This document shows positions 20,676 through 30,764 of a stretch of 64,000 bases of DNA, in pieces. Source of the DNA: Gaiellasilicea sp963784895 (lineage in GTDB: Bacteria > Actinomycetota > Thermoleophilia > Gaiellales > Gaiellaceae); contig CAWATM010000001.1 in NCBI GenBank assembly GCA_963784895.1, positions 186,001-250,000 of the forward strand, given 5' to 3'. The translations under genes and the position numbers were made by a program. Within the stretch, counting starts at the first letter, position 1. Every line of letters begins with the position of its first letter. Under the pieces are notes generated by a model that saw only the letters and a program-made list of their open reading frames with translations, was not told the origin of the DNA and did no database searches.

Positions 20676-21625
20676 TCACCGGACGTCGCAAGGTCGACGC
20701 GGGAGACGGCGAGACACACGCTGGTGGCGCAGGCGCCGAACCATTGATCCCATCCGAGAAACTGCATCGCGACCGAAGTCCGCTCGTGATCGCGACCTTG
20801 CTCGGTGGCCTGGGGAACCAGATGTTCCAATACGCCGCCGCCAGGGCGCTCGTGATCGAGAACGGCGGACAGCTGCAGGTCGACATAGGCGAGCTCGCAA
20901 AAGCGCCGTCCGGTTCGATCCCGCGTACGTACGAGCTGGGAGGCTTTCGGATCAAAGCGACGTGCATCTCCGTGAGCCACGGTTCGCTATCAGAGCGGGC
21001 CCGGCGAGTCCTCGGCCTCTCTCCCAGGCTCTTGCGGGAGACGCCGCTGCGCTTCACCGATGAGCTGGCACAAGCACCGCGGCGAGTGCGTTTACTCGGG
21101 TTCTGGCAGAGCCAAAAGTACTTCGAACGTCACGTCCAGCAGATTCGGGACGACTTCACGTTCCGAAAGGCGCCGACCGGCCAGAATGCGGCCGTCGCAG
21201 CAGAGATCACCTCAAGCGAGTCGGTTTCCGTGCATGTCCGCCGCGGAGACTATGTGAGCAATCCTGTCGTGCGAGAATTCCACGGCCTCCTGCCGCTCGA
21301 CTACTACCAGCGTGCGGTCGAAGTGATCAAGAGAGCGATGCGCCCGCACTTCTTCGTCTTCTGTGATGAACCCGCTTGGTGTCGCGCCAATCTCGATTTG
21401 GGGGGACCGACCACCTTCATCGAGCACAACTCGATGGAGCCTGTCGAGGATCTGAGACTGATGAGCATGTGCCGACACCACGTCATCGCGAACAGCTCGT
21501 TTAGCTGGTGGGGGGCTTGGCTCGATGCTCGTCCGGAGAAGGTCGTGGTTGCTCCTCAGCGATGGTACGCGGGCTCAACCGTCGACGTCCGGGACCTGAT
21601 CCCGGAGGGCTGGATCACGCTTTGA
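20654..21625 (+). CDS. Alpha-1,2-fucosyltransferase family (GT11)
   Basis: ATLLGGLGNQMFQYAAARAL is the N-terminal GT11 signature and VSVHVRRGDYVSNP contains the HxRRxDY GDP-fucose-binding motif. IANSSFSWWGAWLD is the conserved C-terminal element. Length fits the family (~290 aa) if translation begins near GTG 20786; ATG 20654 and 20666 would add a ~40-residue extension overlapping asnB. It transfers L-fucose (or a similar 6-deoxyhexose) from GDP-sugar to galactose-type acceptors. No GDP-fucose synthesis genes are seen in the window. Confidence 0.88.
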   Translation: MVGEMVVITGRRKVDAGDGETHAGGAGAEPLIPSEKLHRDRSPLVIATLLGGLGNQMFQYAAARALVIENGGQLQVDIGELAKAPSGSIPRTYELGGFRIKATCISVSHGSLSERARRVLGLSPRLLRETPLRFTDELAQAPRRVRLLGFWQSQKYFERHVQQIRDDFTFRKAPTGQNAAVAAEITSSESVSVHVRRGDYVSNPVVREFHGLLPLDYYQRAVEVIKRAMRPHFFVFCDEPAWCRANLDLGGPTTFIEHNSMEPVEDLRLMSMCRHHVIANSSFSWWGAWLDARPEKVVVAPQRWYAGSTVDVRDLIPEGWITL

Positions 21626-21641
21626 ACCGATCCGATCAAGG

Positions 21642-23042
21642 ATGAGGCAGGGCTCTGGCGGCCGCTGGCGCATGCCCATGATGCCTCAATACAGCGGACT
21701 GCTGCGACTTCGCGGCGGCACGCAACACCAACCGGGTGTTCGCCATCACGGTGCGTCGCTCGCGGGCGGCACCGTCGCCACGGTAGTCCTGAATGTGGCG
21801 ACCATGGGCCTGAACTTTCTGTTGACCCTCACGCTTTCAAGGTCACTTGGGGTCTCCGGCTACGGCGCCTTCGCGTTTGCATTTGCCTGGGTCACCGCAC
21901 TCTCATCTGCCGCAGTGCTCGGTTTGAGCCCCCTCGTCGTCAGAAACGTCGCTGCGTACCAAGTCGATCGCGCGTGGGGGCTCATGCGTGGCGTGCTGCG
22001 CCGCGCCAATCAAGTCGTACTTGCGACCTCTGTGGTCATCGTCGGGGCGGCCGGGGCGGCCGGGTGGCTGCTGCAAGCGGCAGAGCCGCAGTACCTCGGT
22101 CCATACCTGATCGGATTGCTCCTGATCCCGCTGGTCGCTCTCACGAGTCTGCGTCAGGCGGCGATGCAGAGCCTCGGCCGGATCGTCGTGGGTCGTCTGC
22201 CCGAGTCCGTCCTTGCTCCCGTCCTCGTCGTGACTCTGTCGCTTGCGCTCGCGGTCACGATGGGCGATCGATTCACAGCCAGCTGGGCGATGGCGATGTA
22301 CGTCGTCTCCTTTGCCGTGGCGTTCGTTGTCGGCGCGTACCTACTCCGCCACACACTCCCCGCCGACGCACGATCCGCCACCCATTCCTACGAGACGCGC
22401 GTCTGGGCGCGAAGCGCCATTCCTCTCTTCCTCGCGACTGGTGTTGGTGCCTTGAGCGCTCCGATGGGGACAATCCTGGTCGGTCTCCTTGGTGGCCCGG
22501 GGGACGCCGGCATCTACGCGGTAGCCGTTCGGGTGGCGGTCTTTACGAGCTTCGTGTCGTTTGCCGCTGCGGTTCCCCTGATGCCGGCGCTCGCGCGCTT
22601 ACACGCTGCAGGTGAGCGAGTCGAGCTGCAGCGGCTGCTGACTCGTGCGACCCGGTACGTCGTGTGGGTGTCACTCCCGGTTGCTGTCACGCTGCTCGTA
22701 CTCGCTCGACCTCTCCTCGGTCTGTTCGGACCTGGCTTCGAGGCGGGTACCGATGCTCTTCGGATCTTGATCGTGGGGGAGTTTCTGAAGCTGCTAGCGG
22801 GCTTTAGCGGCATCGCCTTGCTCATGACCGGGAACGAAGGAGGAATGCCGCGAGCCCTCGTCGTAGGTGTACTGGTCAATGCATCGCTGAGCGTGGCATT
22901 GATCCCGGCGTGGGGTGTGAGCGGAGCGGCGGTTGCCACGTCTGCGAGCGCGGTGGTCTCGACATTTCTGATGGCCTATTACGCCTGGAGCCGTGCGGGA
23001 GTGGTGGCGGCAATTGTCTGGCCTCGACAGGTTAAGCCGTAG
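21642..23042 (+). CDS. Polysaccharide flippase (MOP superfamily, Wzx-like)
   Basis: 466 residues with about 12-14 hydrophobic segments, for example TVATVVLNVATMGLNFLLTL, VVIVGAAGAAGWLLQ and FVSFAAAVPLMPALARL. LSRSLGVSGYGAFAFAFAW and PAWGVSGAAVATSASAVV are typical MOP/Wzx elements. Likely exports lipid-linked repeat units across the membrane. Sits 16 bp after the fucosyltransferase and 16 bp before the next GT4, all plus strand. An earlier internal ATG cluster (21642-21674) leaves the exact start open. Confidence 0.85.
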   Translation: MRQGSGGRWRMPMMPQYSGLLRLRGGTQHQPGVRHHGASLAGGTVATVVLNVATMGLNFLLTLTLSRSLGVSGYGAFAFAFAWVTALSSAAVLGLSPLVVRNVAAYQVDRAWGLMRGVLRRANQVVLATSVVIVGAAGAAGWLLQAAEPQYLGPYLIGLLLIPLVALTSLRQAAMQSLGRIVVGRLPESVLAPVLVVTLSLALAVTMGDRFTASWAMAMYVVSFAVAFVVGAYLLRHTLPADARSATHSYETRVWARSAIPLFLATGVGALSAPMGTILVGLLGGPGDAGIYAVAVRVAVFTSFVSFAAAVPLMPALARLHAAGERVELQRLLTRATRYVVWVSLPVAVTLLVLARPLLGLFGPGFEAGTDALRILIVGEFLKLLAGFSGIALLMTGNEGGMPRALVVGVLVNASLSVALIPAWGVSGAAVATSASAVVSTFLMAYYAWSRAGVVAAIVWPRQVKP

Positions 23043-23058
23043 TTTGGCGGCTTAGCGG

Positions 23059-24300
23059 GTGACGGTCGCGGAGCAGAAGGATCATTCACCGGAGACATCG
23101 CCGCTCCGGGTGCTGCATCTCGCACGTTCCTTCCCGAACAATGTCATCGACACGCTCGGGATGTGGACTGCAGGCCTCGTGGGCGAGCTCGCAAAAGCGT
23201 GTGACGTGCGTGTCATCTCGCCGGTCCCGTCTTGCCCACCCTTGCCGAACCGAGGAAGCCTCCGACAGTACGTTCGCTTTCGTCACGTGGTGCGCGAAGA
23301 GCAGTGGGACGGAGTCGCGGTCTACCATCCCCGATTCGTTCTTGGCCCTGGACAGAGGCTCGCGTGCATCGAGCATCGCAGCTATGAATTGGCCCTTCGC
23401 GGCATGGTCGACGCGTTGTATCGAACCTTCCCGTTCGATCTGATCCACGCGCATTTCGTCTATGCCGACGGGGTCGTAGCATCGCGTCTGGCCCAGCGTT
23501 TCAGCGTCCCGTACGTGATCACGGATCAGGCACCTTGGCTGCCGTGGCTGGACCGACGATGTCTCCGCGAGGTCGCGGTTCCTGCAGCGCGGCAAGCAGC
23601 TGCTCTCACGTGCGTGAGCGAATTCTTGCGCTCGACGATTCACCACTACCTTGGCCCCACGGCGCCGGTGGCTGTGATCCCGAACGGCGTCGACGAGCAC
23701 CTGTTCATGCCCGGAGATGAGGACGCCCGAGACGTGTCTCAGATCGCGTACATCGGTCTGATTAACTTCAACAAGGGCATCGACGTGCTGCTGGATGCGA
23801 TGACACGCATCGTTGCGCGTGACGACCGCGCCCGACTGGTTTTGGTTGGAGGGAGTTACTACCGGAACACGCAGATCCAGGAAGAACGGCTGCGACAGCG
23901 CGCCCAAGAGATGGCGCTCACCGAGCGAGTCACGTTCCTAGGACGCCTGCCCCCCGCAGAGGTGGCGCGCATCATGCGTGAAAGCGCCGTTGTTGTTCTT
24001 CCCAGCAGGGCCGAGACATTCGGCTCGGTCTTGATCGAGGCGCTGGCTTCCGGGACGCCGGTCGTTGCGACGGCGTCCGGCGGTCCCGAGGAGATCGTGA
24101 CCGAGGATGTCGGACGCATCGTGCCGGTCGGCGATGCGGAGGCGCTCGCGGACGCGCTCGTCGACGTCATGGCCAACGCCGATAGCTACGAGCCGGAGCG
24201 GCTCCGAACCTACGCATTGAGCCGTTACCGCTGGTCGACGATAGCGGAGCAGTACCTTCACGTGTACGCAGATGCCCTCGAGCTCGGCGCGCAGCGCTGA
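23059..24300 (+). CDS. Glycosyltransferase family 4
   Basis: 413 residues from a GTG. FDLIHAHFVYADGVVA and YVITDQAPWLPWLDRR belong to the N-terminal acceptor domain; AYIGLINFNKGIDVLLDAM starts the donor domain and PSRAETFGSVLIEALASGTP carries the E-x7-E motif. Intact frame. Follows the flippase by 16 bp and precedes a GT2 by 10 bp, in the same operon. Donor sugar not predictable. Confidence 0.9.
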   Translation: MTVAEQKDHSPETSPLRVLHLARSFPNNVIDTLGMWTAGLVGELAKACDVRVISPVPSCPPLPNRGSLRQYVRFRHVVREEQWDGVAVYHPRFVLGPGQRLACIEHRSYELALRGMVDALYRTFPFDLIHAHFVYADGVVASRLAQRFSVPYVITDQAPWLPWLDRRCLREVAVPAARQAAALTCVSEFLRSTIHHYLGPTAPVAVIPNGVDEHLFMPGDEDARDVSQIAYIGLINFNKGIDVLLDAMTRIVARDDRARLVLVGGSYYRNTQIQEERLRQRAQEMALTERVTFLGRLPPAEVARIMRESAVVVLPSRAETFGSVLIEALASGTPVVATASGGPEEIVTEDVGRIVPVGDAEALADALVDVMANADSYEPERLRTYALSRYRWSTIAEQYLHVYADALELGAQR

Positions 24301-24310
24301 CCTGTAGCTG

Positions 24311-25207
24311 ATGCCGGCGCCATCCTTGAGCTATGCGATCATCACCCCCGCTCGTGACGAGGCTACGAACCTGGTCCGGCTAGCGCGTTGTCTCCTCGCG
24401 CAGCGCTCCATGCCATTGCACTGGGTGGTCGTCGACAACGGGTCGGGCGACGGGACGGCCGCGTTCGTTCGTACGCTCGCGGAAGAACATCCGTGGATCA
24501 CTTTGGTCGAGCTCGCCGGGACATCGAGGCCAATGCGTGAAACCACAATAGGCCGCGCGGTGGAGGCGGGCCTGGAGGCGGTCCCAGACGGGGCCGATCT
24601 CGTCGTCAAGGTAGATGCTGACGTCAGCTTTGGACCGGAGTTTTTCGACGCCATCGTCAGCACGTTCGCAAGCGAGGAGAGACTGGGTATCGCGAGCGGC
24701 ACCGGCCATGAGCGGGATCGACGAGGGATCTGGAAACAGCGCCACGTGACGGGTGCAGGAGTTTGGGGAGCCGTTCGAGCGTTTCGACGAGAATGTCTGG
24801 ACGAGATTCTCCCACTCGATGCGCGACTCGGCTGGGACGGAATCGACATCATCAAAGCGAAGCTCGGCGGGTGGAGCGCGCGGGTGATTTACGAGGCTCC
24901 CTTCAGGCATCATCGGCCGTGAGGGTGATCGGGAGGGCAGTAGATGGAGGGTTTGGGTGGCAGAAGGAGCCATCGCCTACTACTTGAACTACCGGCTCTC
25001 GTACCTCATCGTCAGGACGATGTTCCGAGTGATCCGCGACCCTCGCGCCTTCGGCATCTTGTGGGGTTACTTCGGGTCGCTGCGAAAACCGAAGTTCGCT
25101 GCGCGGATCGGCAGGTCATCGAATACTTGCGCAACGAGCAGCGACTGACTCAGCTGTACGTCCGAGCGCGAGAGGCGACGCGGAGGCGCGAGGTCTTGAT
25201 CGACTGA
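24311..25207 (+). CDS. Glycosyltransferase family 2, two frameshifts near 24920 and 25100
   Basis: SYAIITPARDEATNLVRLAR and WVVVDNGSGDGT are GT-A motifs; LVVKVDADVSFGPEF holds DxD. The open frame stops at 24922 straight after FRHHRP. Removing T24920 (CCG+T, synonymous Pro alternative) extends it through WVAEGAIAYYLNYRLSYLIV and RTMFRVIRDPRAFGILWGY, a membrane-associated tail typical of this subgroup. A missing G near 25100 (CGGGAT to CGGAT) then leads to VIEYLRNEQRLTQLY and a TGA at about 25207. Together ~300 residues. Last gene of the 17.7-25.2 kb operon. Confidence 0.8.
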
Positions 25208-25261
25208 GTACGTCTCAGCCGATCTGCGGAGCGGCCACTTGGTGGCGAGATCGCTCGTTTC

Positions 25262-25604
25262 AGGTGAGGCGCCAGACGGCGGTGCGGCGCCTCGAACTCC
25301 TACTTGCGGTTCTTGGATGGCGGCAATGTCCGTGAAGCCACCCACTCTCCGAAGTCGAGTAATCCGTTGGTTCGACAGTTCGCTCGAGTCCCAGCCATGA
25401 CAAGGTTCCGGATCTCGGGACGTCAGCCTGACGGCATGGTTCTCTCCGCACTCCGAAACGCCAAGGTACCTGTGATGATCTCGAGGCGGGCTCGACGCAG
25501 GCTCGCCGAGGGACACCTCCACATCGAATGCGGAGGCGCAGGCGTGGCAAGCAAGATGGTCCAGCAGTTCGATGCGCATACGGTGCGGAATACCAGTCGG
25601 CCAT
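25262..25604 (-). pseudogene. Possible remnant of a methyltransferase 5' end
   Basis: On the minus strand, overlapping frames around 25450-25580 read MRIELLDHLACHACASAFDV, a Trm112-like start seen in many SAM methyltransferases. Further pieces of the pattern follow in another frame (RLEIITGTLA, then CGENHAVR). No SAM-binding motif follows and the sequence degrades into stops before 25260. A gene fragment left by rearrangement is the simplest reading; chance resemblance is possible. Apart from this I see nothing in 25208-25768. Confidence 0.35.
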
Positions 25605-25768
25605 ACGCTTGGTATCGCTGGAAGTGCCGGCTCAACTTCGACCCGATGATCGACGTTGTGGCGTCCTGCACCTAGTCGTCAGTTAAGGCGCGGCGCACGG
25701 GTCGCGGCCGCGATGCCTGGTCTCACGACGGATTGCGGGGCAACCTGCACTCGCATAGGTTGCTTGAC

Positions 25769-27408
25769 ATGGAAACACTCGACGCAGCGGATCAGCCGAT
25801 GGGTGCTGGCGTCTCATCCGAGGGGGGGCCTCTTCGGGGAGCAGCCGTCGCGCGTTGGTCCACTGCTCTTTGGTCTAGAGCCCTCTGGGTCGTCGTCGGG
25901 CTGGGCGGGTGTCTGCGACTCATCCACTACCTCGACAACCGATCGCTGTGGCTGGACGAGTCGTTGCTCGCGCTCAATCTCATCTCGGAGTCGCCGGCGG
26001 ATCTGCTGAGATCACTCGATTACGGGCAGAGCGCGCCACCCGGGTTCCTGTTGGTCGAGAAGGCATTCATCGACGTCTTCGGCGAAGCGGAGTTGGCGCT
26101 TCGGCTTTTTCCATTCCTTGCTTCCCTCGCGAGTCTAGTTCTCTTTGCCCTCGTCGCCCGACGAATTTTAAAACCGAATTTCGCGCTCATTGCTGTTGCT
26201 CTGTTCGCGGTCAGCGAGTCCTTGATCTACCAGGCGGCCGAGACAAAGCCGTACAGCTCTGATGTCACGCTTGCTTTGCTCGTCGTCTGGTGGTCACTGC
26301 GAGTGCTCGATCATCCGGACGCTTTGTTGAAAGCGCGTGGGGTTTTGCCGCTGGCCGCTGTCGGGGTGGGAGCATTGGCGTTGTCGTTCCCCTCCGTCTT
26401 TGTCGTGGCATCGGCAGCGGGCGCACTGCTGATCGAAGCTCTAGCCAGGCGCGCGTCGATGCGCCTGCTGATTCCTCTGTCGCTCGGTGCACTGTGGGCC
26501 GGCATCTTCCTCTTTGTCTACCTGACCTCGTCGGACACGATCGCGTCGGTCAGCAGCCAGATATTCGGCGGGAGCAGCAGCTCCGGAGCAGAGGACGTTG
26601 CTCGGGCCTTCTGGTACACGATCGCAGATCCAGGCGGATTTCGCGGCGTTCCGCACGCGCTCGCAGCGCTGTTGCTTCTGCCCGGGGCCGTGTCTCTCGC
26701 GCGCCGCTGCGGGATGGCAAGGTTCGTGCTCCTTGTGGGGCCTGTCGCCCTGGCGCTGGTCGCGGCGGTTCTCAACAAGTATCCGCTCGGAAGCCGTTTT
26801 TCCCTGTTCCTCGTTCCGTTTCTCTTGATCCTCGTCGTCCAGGGGCTGGACCAGGTCACCGCACTCGTGCGGAGGTCGAGGTGGAGGCGGCTGCTTGTCG
26901 CCGCCTTCGTAGTCGTCCTCATGGCCGCTCCGGTTCGGGATGCGCTGGTTCAGGTTCGGAATCCGCCCCGGGGCGAGCATGTGCGGCCACTCGTTCAGAG
27001 CATGGTCCAGCGTTGGGAACCAGGCGACGGTGCGTACATCTTCCGCAACGCGCAGTATGCGTTCAGGTACTACGGCGAGTGCGGCGAGTGCGGGGTGAGC
27101 GACTATCCGTTCAAGCTGAAGCTACCCGTGGAACGCGTCGAGAACGACGGTCTGCCGGCTGCGTTGACCACGAATCCACCAGTCGGTGGTGATCGGTCGC
27201 CCGGAGGACGCCCGCCGTTCGACGTCGAACCTCGAGTTGCTCGCGTCGCGGAAGAGAGTCTGGGTGCTCCTTTCGCACGTCGGCGTCAGCCATAGCGGGC
27301 GTTCGCGAGGAGCAGCAGCTGCTTGGTCGCATAGACGACCAGGCGCAGCTCGTTGGCGTCTGGCGAGAGACGGGAGCCACCCTGTACCTCTATCGGTCGG
27401 TCCGCTAG
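25769..27408 (+). CDS. GT39/ArnT-like integral membrane glycosyltransferase, two frameshifts near its 3' end
   Basis: ATG 25769 (METLDAADQP) is preferred over 25733. A first hydrophobic segment (ALWVVVGLGGCLRLIHYL) is followed by NRSLWLDESLLALNLI, with the Asp-Glu pair of the first periplasmic loop found in GT-C polyprenyl-phosphate-sugar transferases. About ten more hydrophobic segments follow. The main frame loses sense after ~27180. Removing G27185 (GTC+G) gives VVIGRPEDARR and VWVLLSHVGVSHS, and a second extra base after GGG near 27301 gives GVREEQQLLGRIDDQAQLVG to a TAG at 27406. The stop overlaps the convergent beta-helix gene. Confidence 0.8.
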
Positions 27409-29662
27409 CCGCTTTCCGTCGATCCCGCGTCCCGGCCGTTGCCGACCGGTCGCGGCGCGCCGACGATGTCGCTTCCGATCAGCGCATCGGCCGCTGACGA
27501 GGTGACGAGGTCGATTGCCTCCGAGCCTGGCCGAAGGAAGAGAACTTCCTGCCCAGGGAGCGAATTGACGAACGGTAGAGCGCTGATGTTGCGGTCGGTG
27601 TTGCTGCAGCTGCCGCCGGCCCAGGCGTTGTAGCTGAACGTCCAGCCGCTATAGCAATTGCTGGGGCGGGCGCCCGCGTTGCCGAGAACACGGATGTTCT
27701 CGTAGCTGGCGCCGGGGACGTACTGACCCAGTCCGCCGGTGAAGCTGTTGTAGCGGATCAACCAGTTCCGAAAGCGGGAGGCGGCATTGAACTGGACGTC
27801 GGCCTGGCCGGCGCAGGTCGTCTCCGACCTGTAGAGCCACTCGACCGAGCAACCAAACCAGTTGTTCTCCAACGTCACATTCGTCGGAGCAGGCGAATTC
27901 CCAAAATTCTGCACCTGAATGTTATAAACCACGTTCTGCGAAAAAACACTGTTCCGGATCGTCAACCCATCCACAGTCACCAAGAACAAACCGCCGAAAT
28001 GGCAATCCGACGCGATCCGACCCGCATCACCATTCTGGTTATGAATCATCAACCCATCCAACGTCACCTGCCGCGGCACATACGTGATCCCACCACCCCA
28101 ACCGATCTTATTCTCGAACCCATTCCCCTGCCTGATCACACAACCCGACGTCACCGTCGCCGGCCCCACATCCATATCCTTGAACGTCACCGTGTCAACG
28201 TTAAACGCACCAAAACTGACCGCATCAATCCCCTCAAAAATCACATGATCAGGATGATCCGCAACACTATTCGCCTCAGTATCAACATACCCATTCACCC
28301 GCAAATTGAACGAACGCTCCCGACTCGGCAACCTCCCCCCCGACAACACCGACCCCTGCACCCACACACTCGACCCACGCACCTCCAACTGACCATCCAA
28401 CGTCACCACCTCACCCACCGCCGGACGAAACACCACACAATTCGACGTACTCCCCGGCGCACACCCAGGACTCAAATCCTTCAACCCCGCCCGACTCCGC
28501 AACACCTGCCCCGGATACCGACCCCCCGCAACCTCAACCACCGACCCCGGCCGCGCCAACCCATACGCACGATCCCAACTCCGACACGGCACCTCCCGCG
28601 AACACAACCCCCCATCCGACCCCGACGACGACACAAACAACACCGCTCGGAGCTGTCGTCCCGGTCCCGGGGGCGCTGCAGGAGCTGGTGCGGGTTTCAA
28701 GCTCGACGCGTGCTGAACGGTTGCCTGCACCGTCGAATGCGTGCACTCCGAGCGTGACCGCCGCACCGCAGCTGAGCTCAGACAGCCTTCGGTTCGTCAC
28801 CGTCGTTGTGGCGGATCTCGACGCCGTTGACGAAGACGTCATAGCCGGTGACCGCCTGATTATCGGTCGATGCGTTCCAACCTAGGGTTAGGGCCGTGGG
28901 TTCGACCTCGGTGACGGCGAGCCCGGAAGGTGCGGAGGGGGGCTGAGTATCGCCGCTGACGACGCCGTGACACGCGGCGGTCGACATAGGCGTCGACGAC
29001 CGAGGTGATCGGTTTCCTGCCTCATCCGACGCCTCGACACCGACCGTGTAGCTGGTACCACAGCCGAGACCGATCAGCTCGTACCCAAGATCCGCCGTCG
29101 TCCCGCGATCGCCTCCGTTCAAGAAGACTTTGTACGCCGTGACCTTCGTGTTGTCCGTGGCAGGTGCCCACTTCACGGCCATGCTCGTGCCCGTGCGCGC
29201 CACTTGAGTGGGGTTGCCCGGGGCCACGGGAGGCTGAGTGTCACGACACGCCGCAGTCGCGACGATTGCCTGCGTTGCCGGAGACCGATTGCCGGCTCGG
29301 TCGAATGCAAGCACGGCGACCTTGTAGGACGTCCCGCACGTCAGGCCCGCGGCTGTGTACCTGGTCTCCCGCACGTGGGTCACGAAGGATTCGCGCCAGT
29401 AGACGTCGTAGCCCACGACCTTCCGGTCAGGCGATCCCGTCCACGACACCGTCACGTCTGCCGGTCCCGACGAGAGGACGACGATCGCCCCAGCCGGAGC
29501 GACACGGTCGCCACTGCCTGCCGCGCCGATGACCGGAGTCATCAACATGGTCAGCAGTGCAAGAGCAACCACGAGGTTGCCGAAGCTCCTCGCTCCGAGC
29601 GTGCTCCTCATGGCACGTCGACTTCGACGACGGAGGTCAGAGACCTTGGTGCTGAGATACAT
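27405..29662 (-). CDS. Secreted fibronectin-III / right-handed beta-helix protein, two frameshifts
   Basis: Starts at ATG 29662 with a long signal region (NLVVALALLTMLMTPVIGAA). Three FN3 repeats follow, each with TAY/GYDV(Y/F) and CGTSY(K/T)V strands (29480-28750). A frame change near 28800 (extra C after ATC) continues the third FN3 to ARVELETRTSSC. A second extra base at ~28644 leads into the beta-helix domain beginning VLFVSSSGSDGG. That domain carries repeated short strands with N-rich turns (GLTIRNSVFSQN, NVTLENNWFG) like pectate-lyase/parallel beta-helix proteins. Likely an extracellular polysaccharide-binding or -cleaving protein. The first ~770 bp of the helix part is C-depleted. Confidence 0.75.
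27587..28643 (-). repeat. Inverted repeat copy 1 (beta-helix core), partner of 42716-43772
   Basis: 1,057 bp that matches 42716-43772 in opposite orientation almost base for base. The encoded ~350 residues differ at only three places that I noticed (Arg/Lys, Ile/Val, Thr/Ala). Flanking sequence is unrelated on both sides: FN3 repeats here, a signal peptide in the partner, and different C-termini. No transposase or terminal repeats are visible. Confidence 0.93.
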
Positions 29663-29817
29663 GGGGTCAGCTCCTATGGCGGACGGCGGCGGGCGAGCGC
29701 GACGCGTTCCTCATCGGTCGTGCACAACAGTTACCGTCCCCCTCATTCGGGGGATCGCGCTCAGCCGTGCGCTTCCTGGTCTCGAAGCCCTCAGACTGAT
29801 CGCATAATGGTCAAATC
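29663..29817. promoter_or_regulatory. Divergent intergenic region between FN3/beta-helix gene and GT2
   Basis: 155 bp between divergent starts (ATG 29662 minus; GTG 29818 plus). ATCGCATAATGG just before the GTG includes a CATAAT hexamer that could serve as a -10 element, but spacing to the start is very short. Otherwise nothing evident. Confidence 0.3.
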
Positions 29818-30717
29818 GTGCTCGTGGACGTCGTGATAGTCGCCTACAACAGCGGCGCCCACCTGCGTGCGTGCGTAGCCCCCTTCGCGATCCTGGACGA
29901 TATCCAAGTGATCGTTGTTGACAACGCTTCAACCGACAACGGCCTCGACACGATCGCAGATGTGTCGGCCAACGTGATTCGGAGACCTACCAATGAGGGG
30001 TTTGCGACCGGCTGCAACGCCGGTTGGCGGGAAGGGTCGGCACCGTTCGTGCTCTTCTTGAACCCTGACGCGATCATCGACGAGTCGTCCGTGCGCCACC
30101 TGGTCGCCGTTCTGAAGCGTGACGATCGTGTGGGTGTCGCTGCGCCTCGTCTGGAACGTCGCAACGGCGACCTTCTGTTTTCTCAACGACGCTTCCCCAC
30201 CCTGCGATCCACCTACGCGCAGGCGCTTTTCCTCCACCGGCTTTTCCCGCGCGCGAGCTGGTCCGACGAGATCGTTCGCGACCCCGACGCCTACGCGGCG
30301 GCGCAGTCGCCCGACTGGGTTTCGGGAGCTTGCGTCCTCGTCCGCCGATCGACCCTCGAGGAATTGGGCGGTTGGGACGAGCGCTACTTCTTGTATTGCG
30401 AGGACATCGATCTCTGCAGGCGAGTCAGGGGTCTGGGTCTCGAGGTGCGTTTCGACCCAGCCGCACGCGCCGTTCACCGCGAGGGCCACTCGGCGCCGTC
30501 GGCCACAACCATCCCACTCCTTGCAGCGAGCAAAGCCCACTATGCGAGCAATACGCGCCGGCGCGCGGCGGCGATCGTCGAGCGCGTCGGCCTTGGCCTC
30601 GGTGCCTTGACGCATCTTCTCGTCGGTCGAGGCGGGTTCGAAGATCGCCGCGCACACTTCCATGCCCTCCGCGCGGTCGGCGCTCGCGGGCTGCGCACCG
30701 GCTCCGGGAACCTCTAG
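29818..30717 (+). CDS. Glycosyltransferase family 2 (rhamnosyltransferase-like)
   Basis: 299 residues from a GTG. VDVVIVAYNSGAHLR and VIVVDNASTDNGLD are GT-A motifs. VLFLNPDAIIDESSVRHL is the NPD variant of DxD typical of WcaA/RfbN-type rhamnosyltransferases. WVSGACVLVRRSTLEELGG and YFLYCEDIDLCRRVR carry the acceptor and catalytic ED region. Intact. 47 bp upstream of the second asparagine synthase. Confidence 0.88.
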   Translation: MLVDVVIVAYNSGAHLRACVAPFAILDDIQVIVVDNASTDNGLDTIADVSANVIRRPTNEGFATGCNAGWREGSAPFVLFLNPDAIIDESSVRHLVAVLKRDDRVGVAAPRLERRNGDLLFSQRRFPTLRSTYAQALFLHRLFPRASWSDEIVRDPDAYAAAQSPDWVSGACVLVRRSTLEELGGWDERYFLYCEDIDLCRRVRGLGLEVRFDPAARAVHREGHSAPSATTIPLLAASKAHYASNTRRRAAAIVERVGLGLGALTHLLVGRGGFEDRRAHFHALRAVGARGLRTGSGNL

Positions 30718-30764
30718 CCGAACGGGCGGCGCACCATCACCGGAACGCCGCTAGCGTTCGGGCG

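Noticed and set aside
27999..28757. Plus-strand 252-codon frame opposite the beta-helix core
   Set aside because: Arg/Pro/Thr-rich low-complexity translation mirrored at 42573-43360 on the other strand; explained as a shadow of the C-depleted coding sequence.
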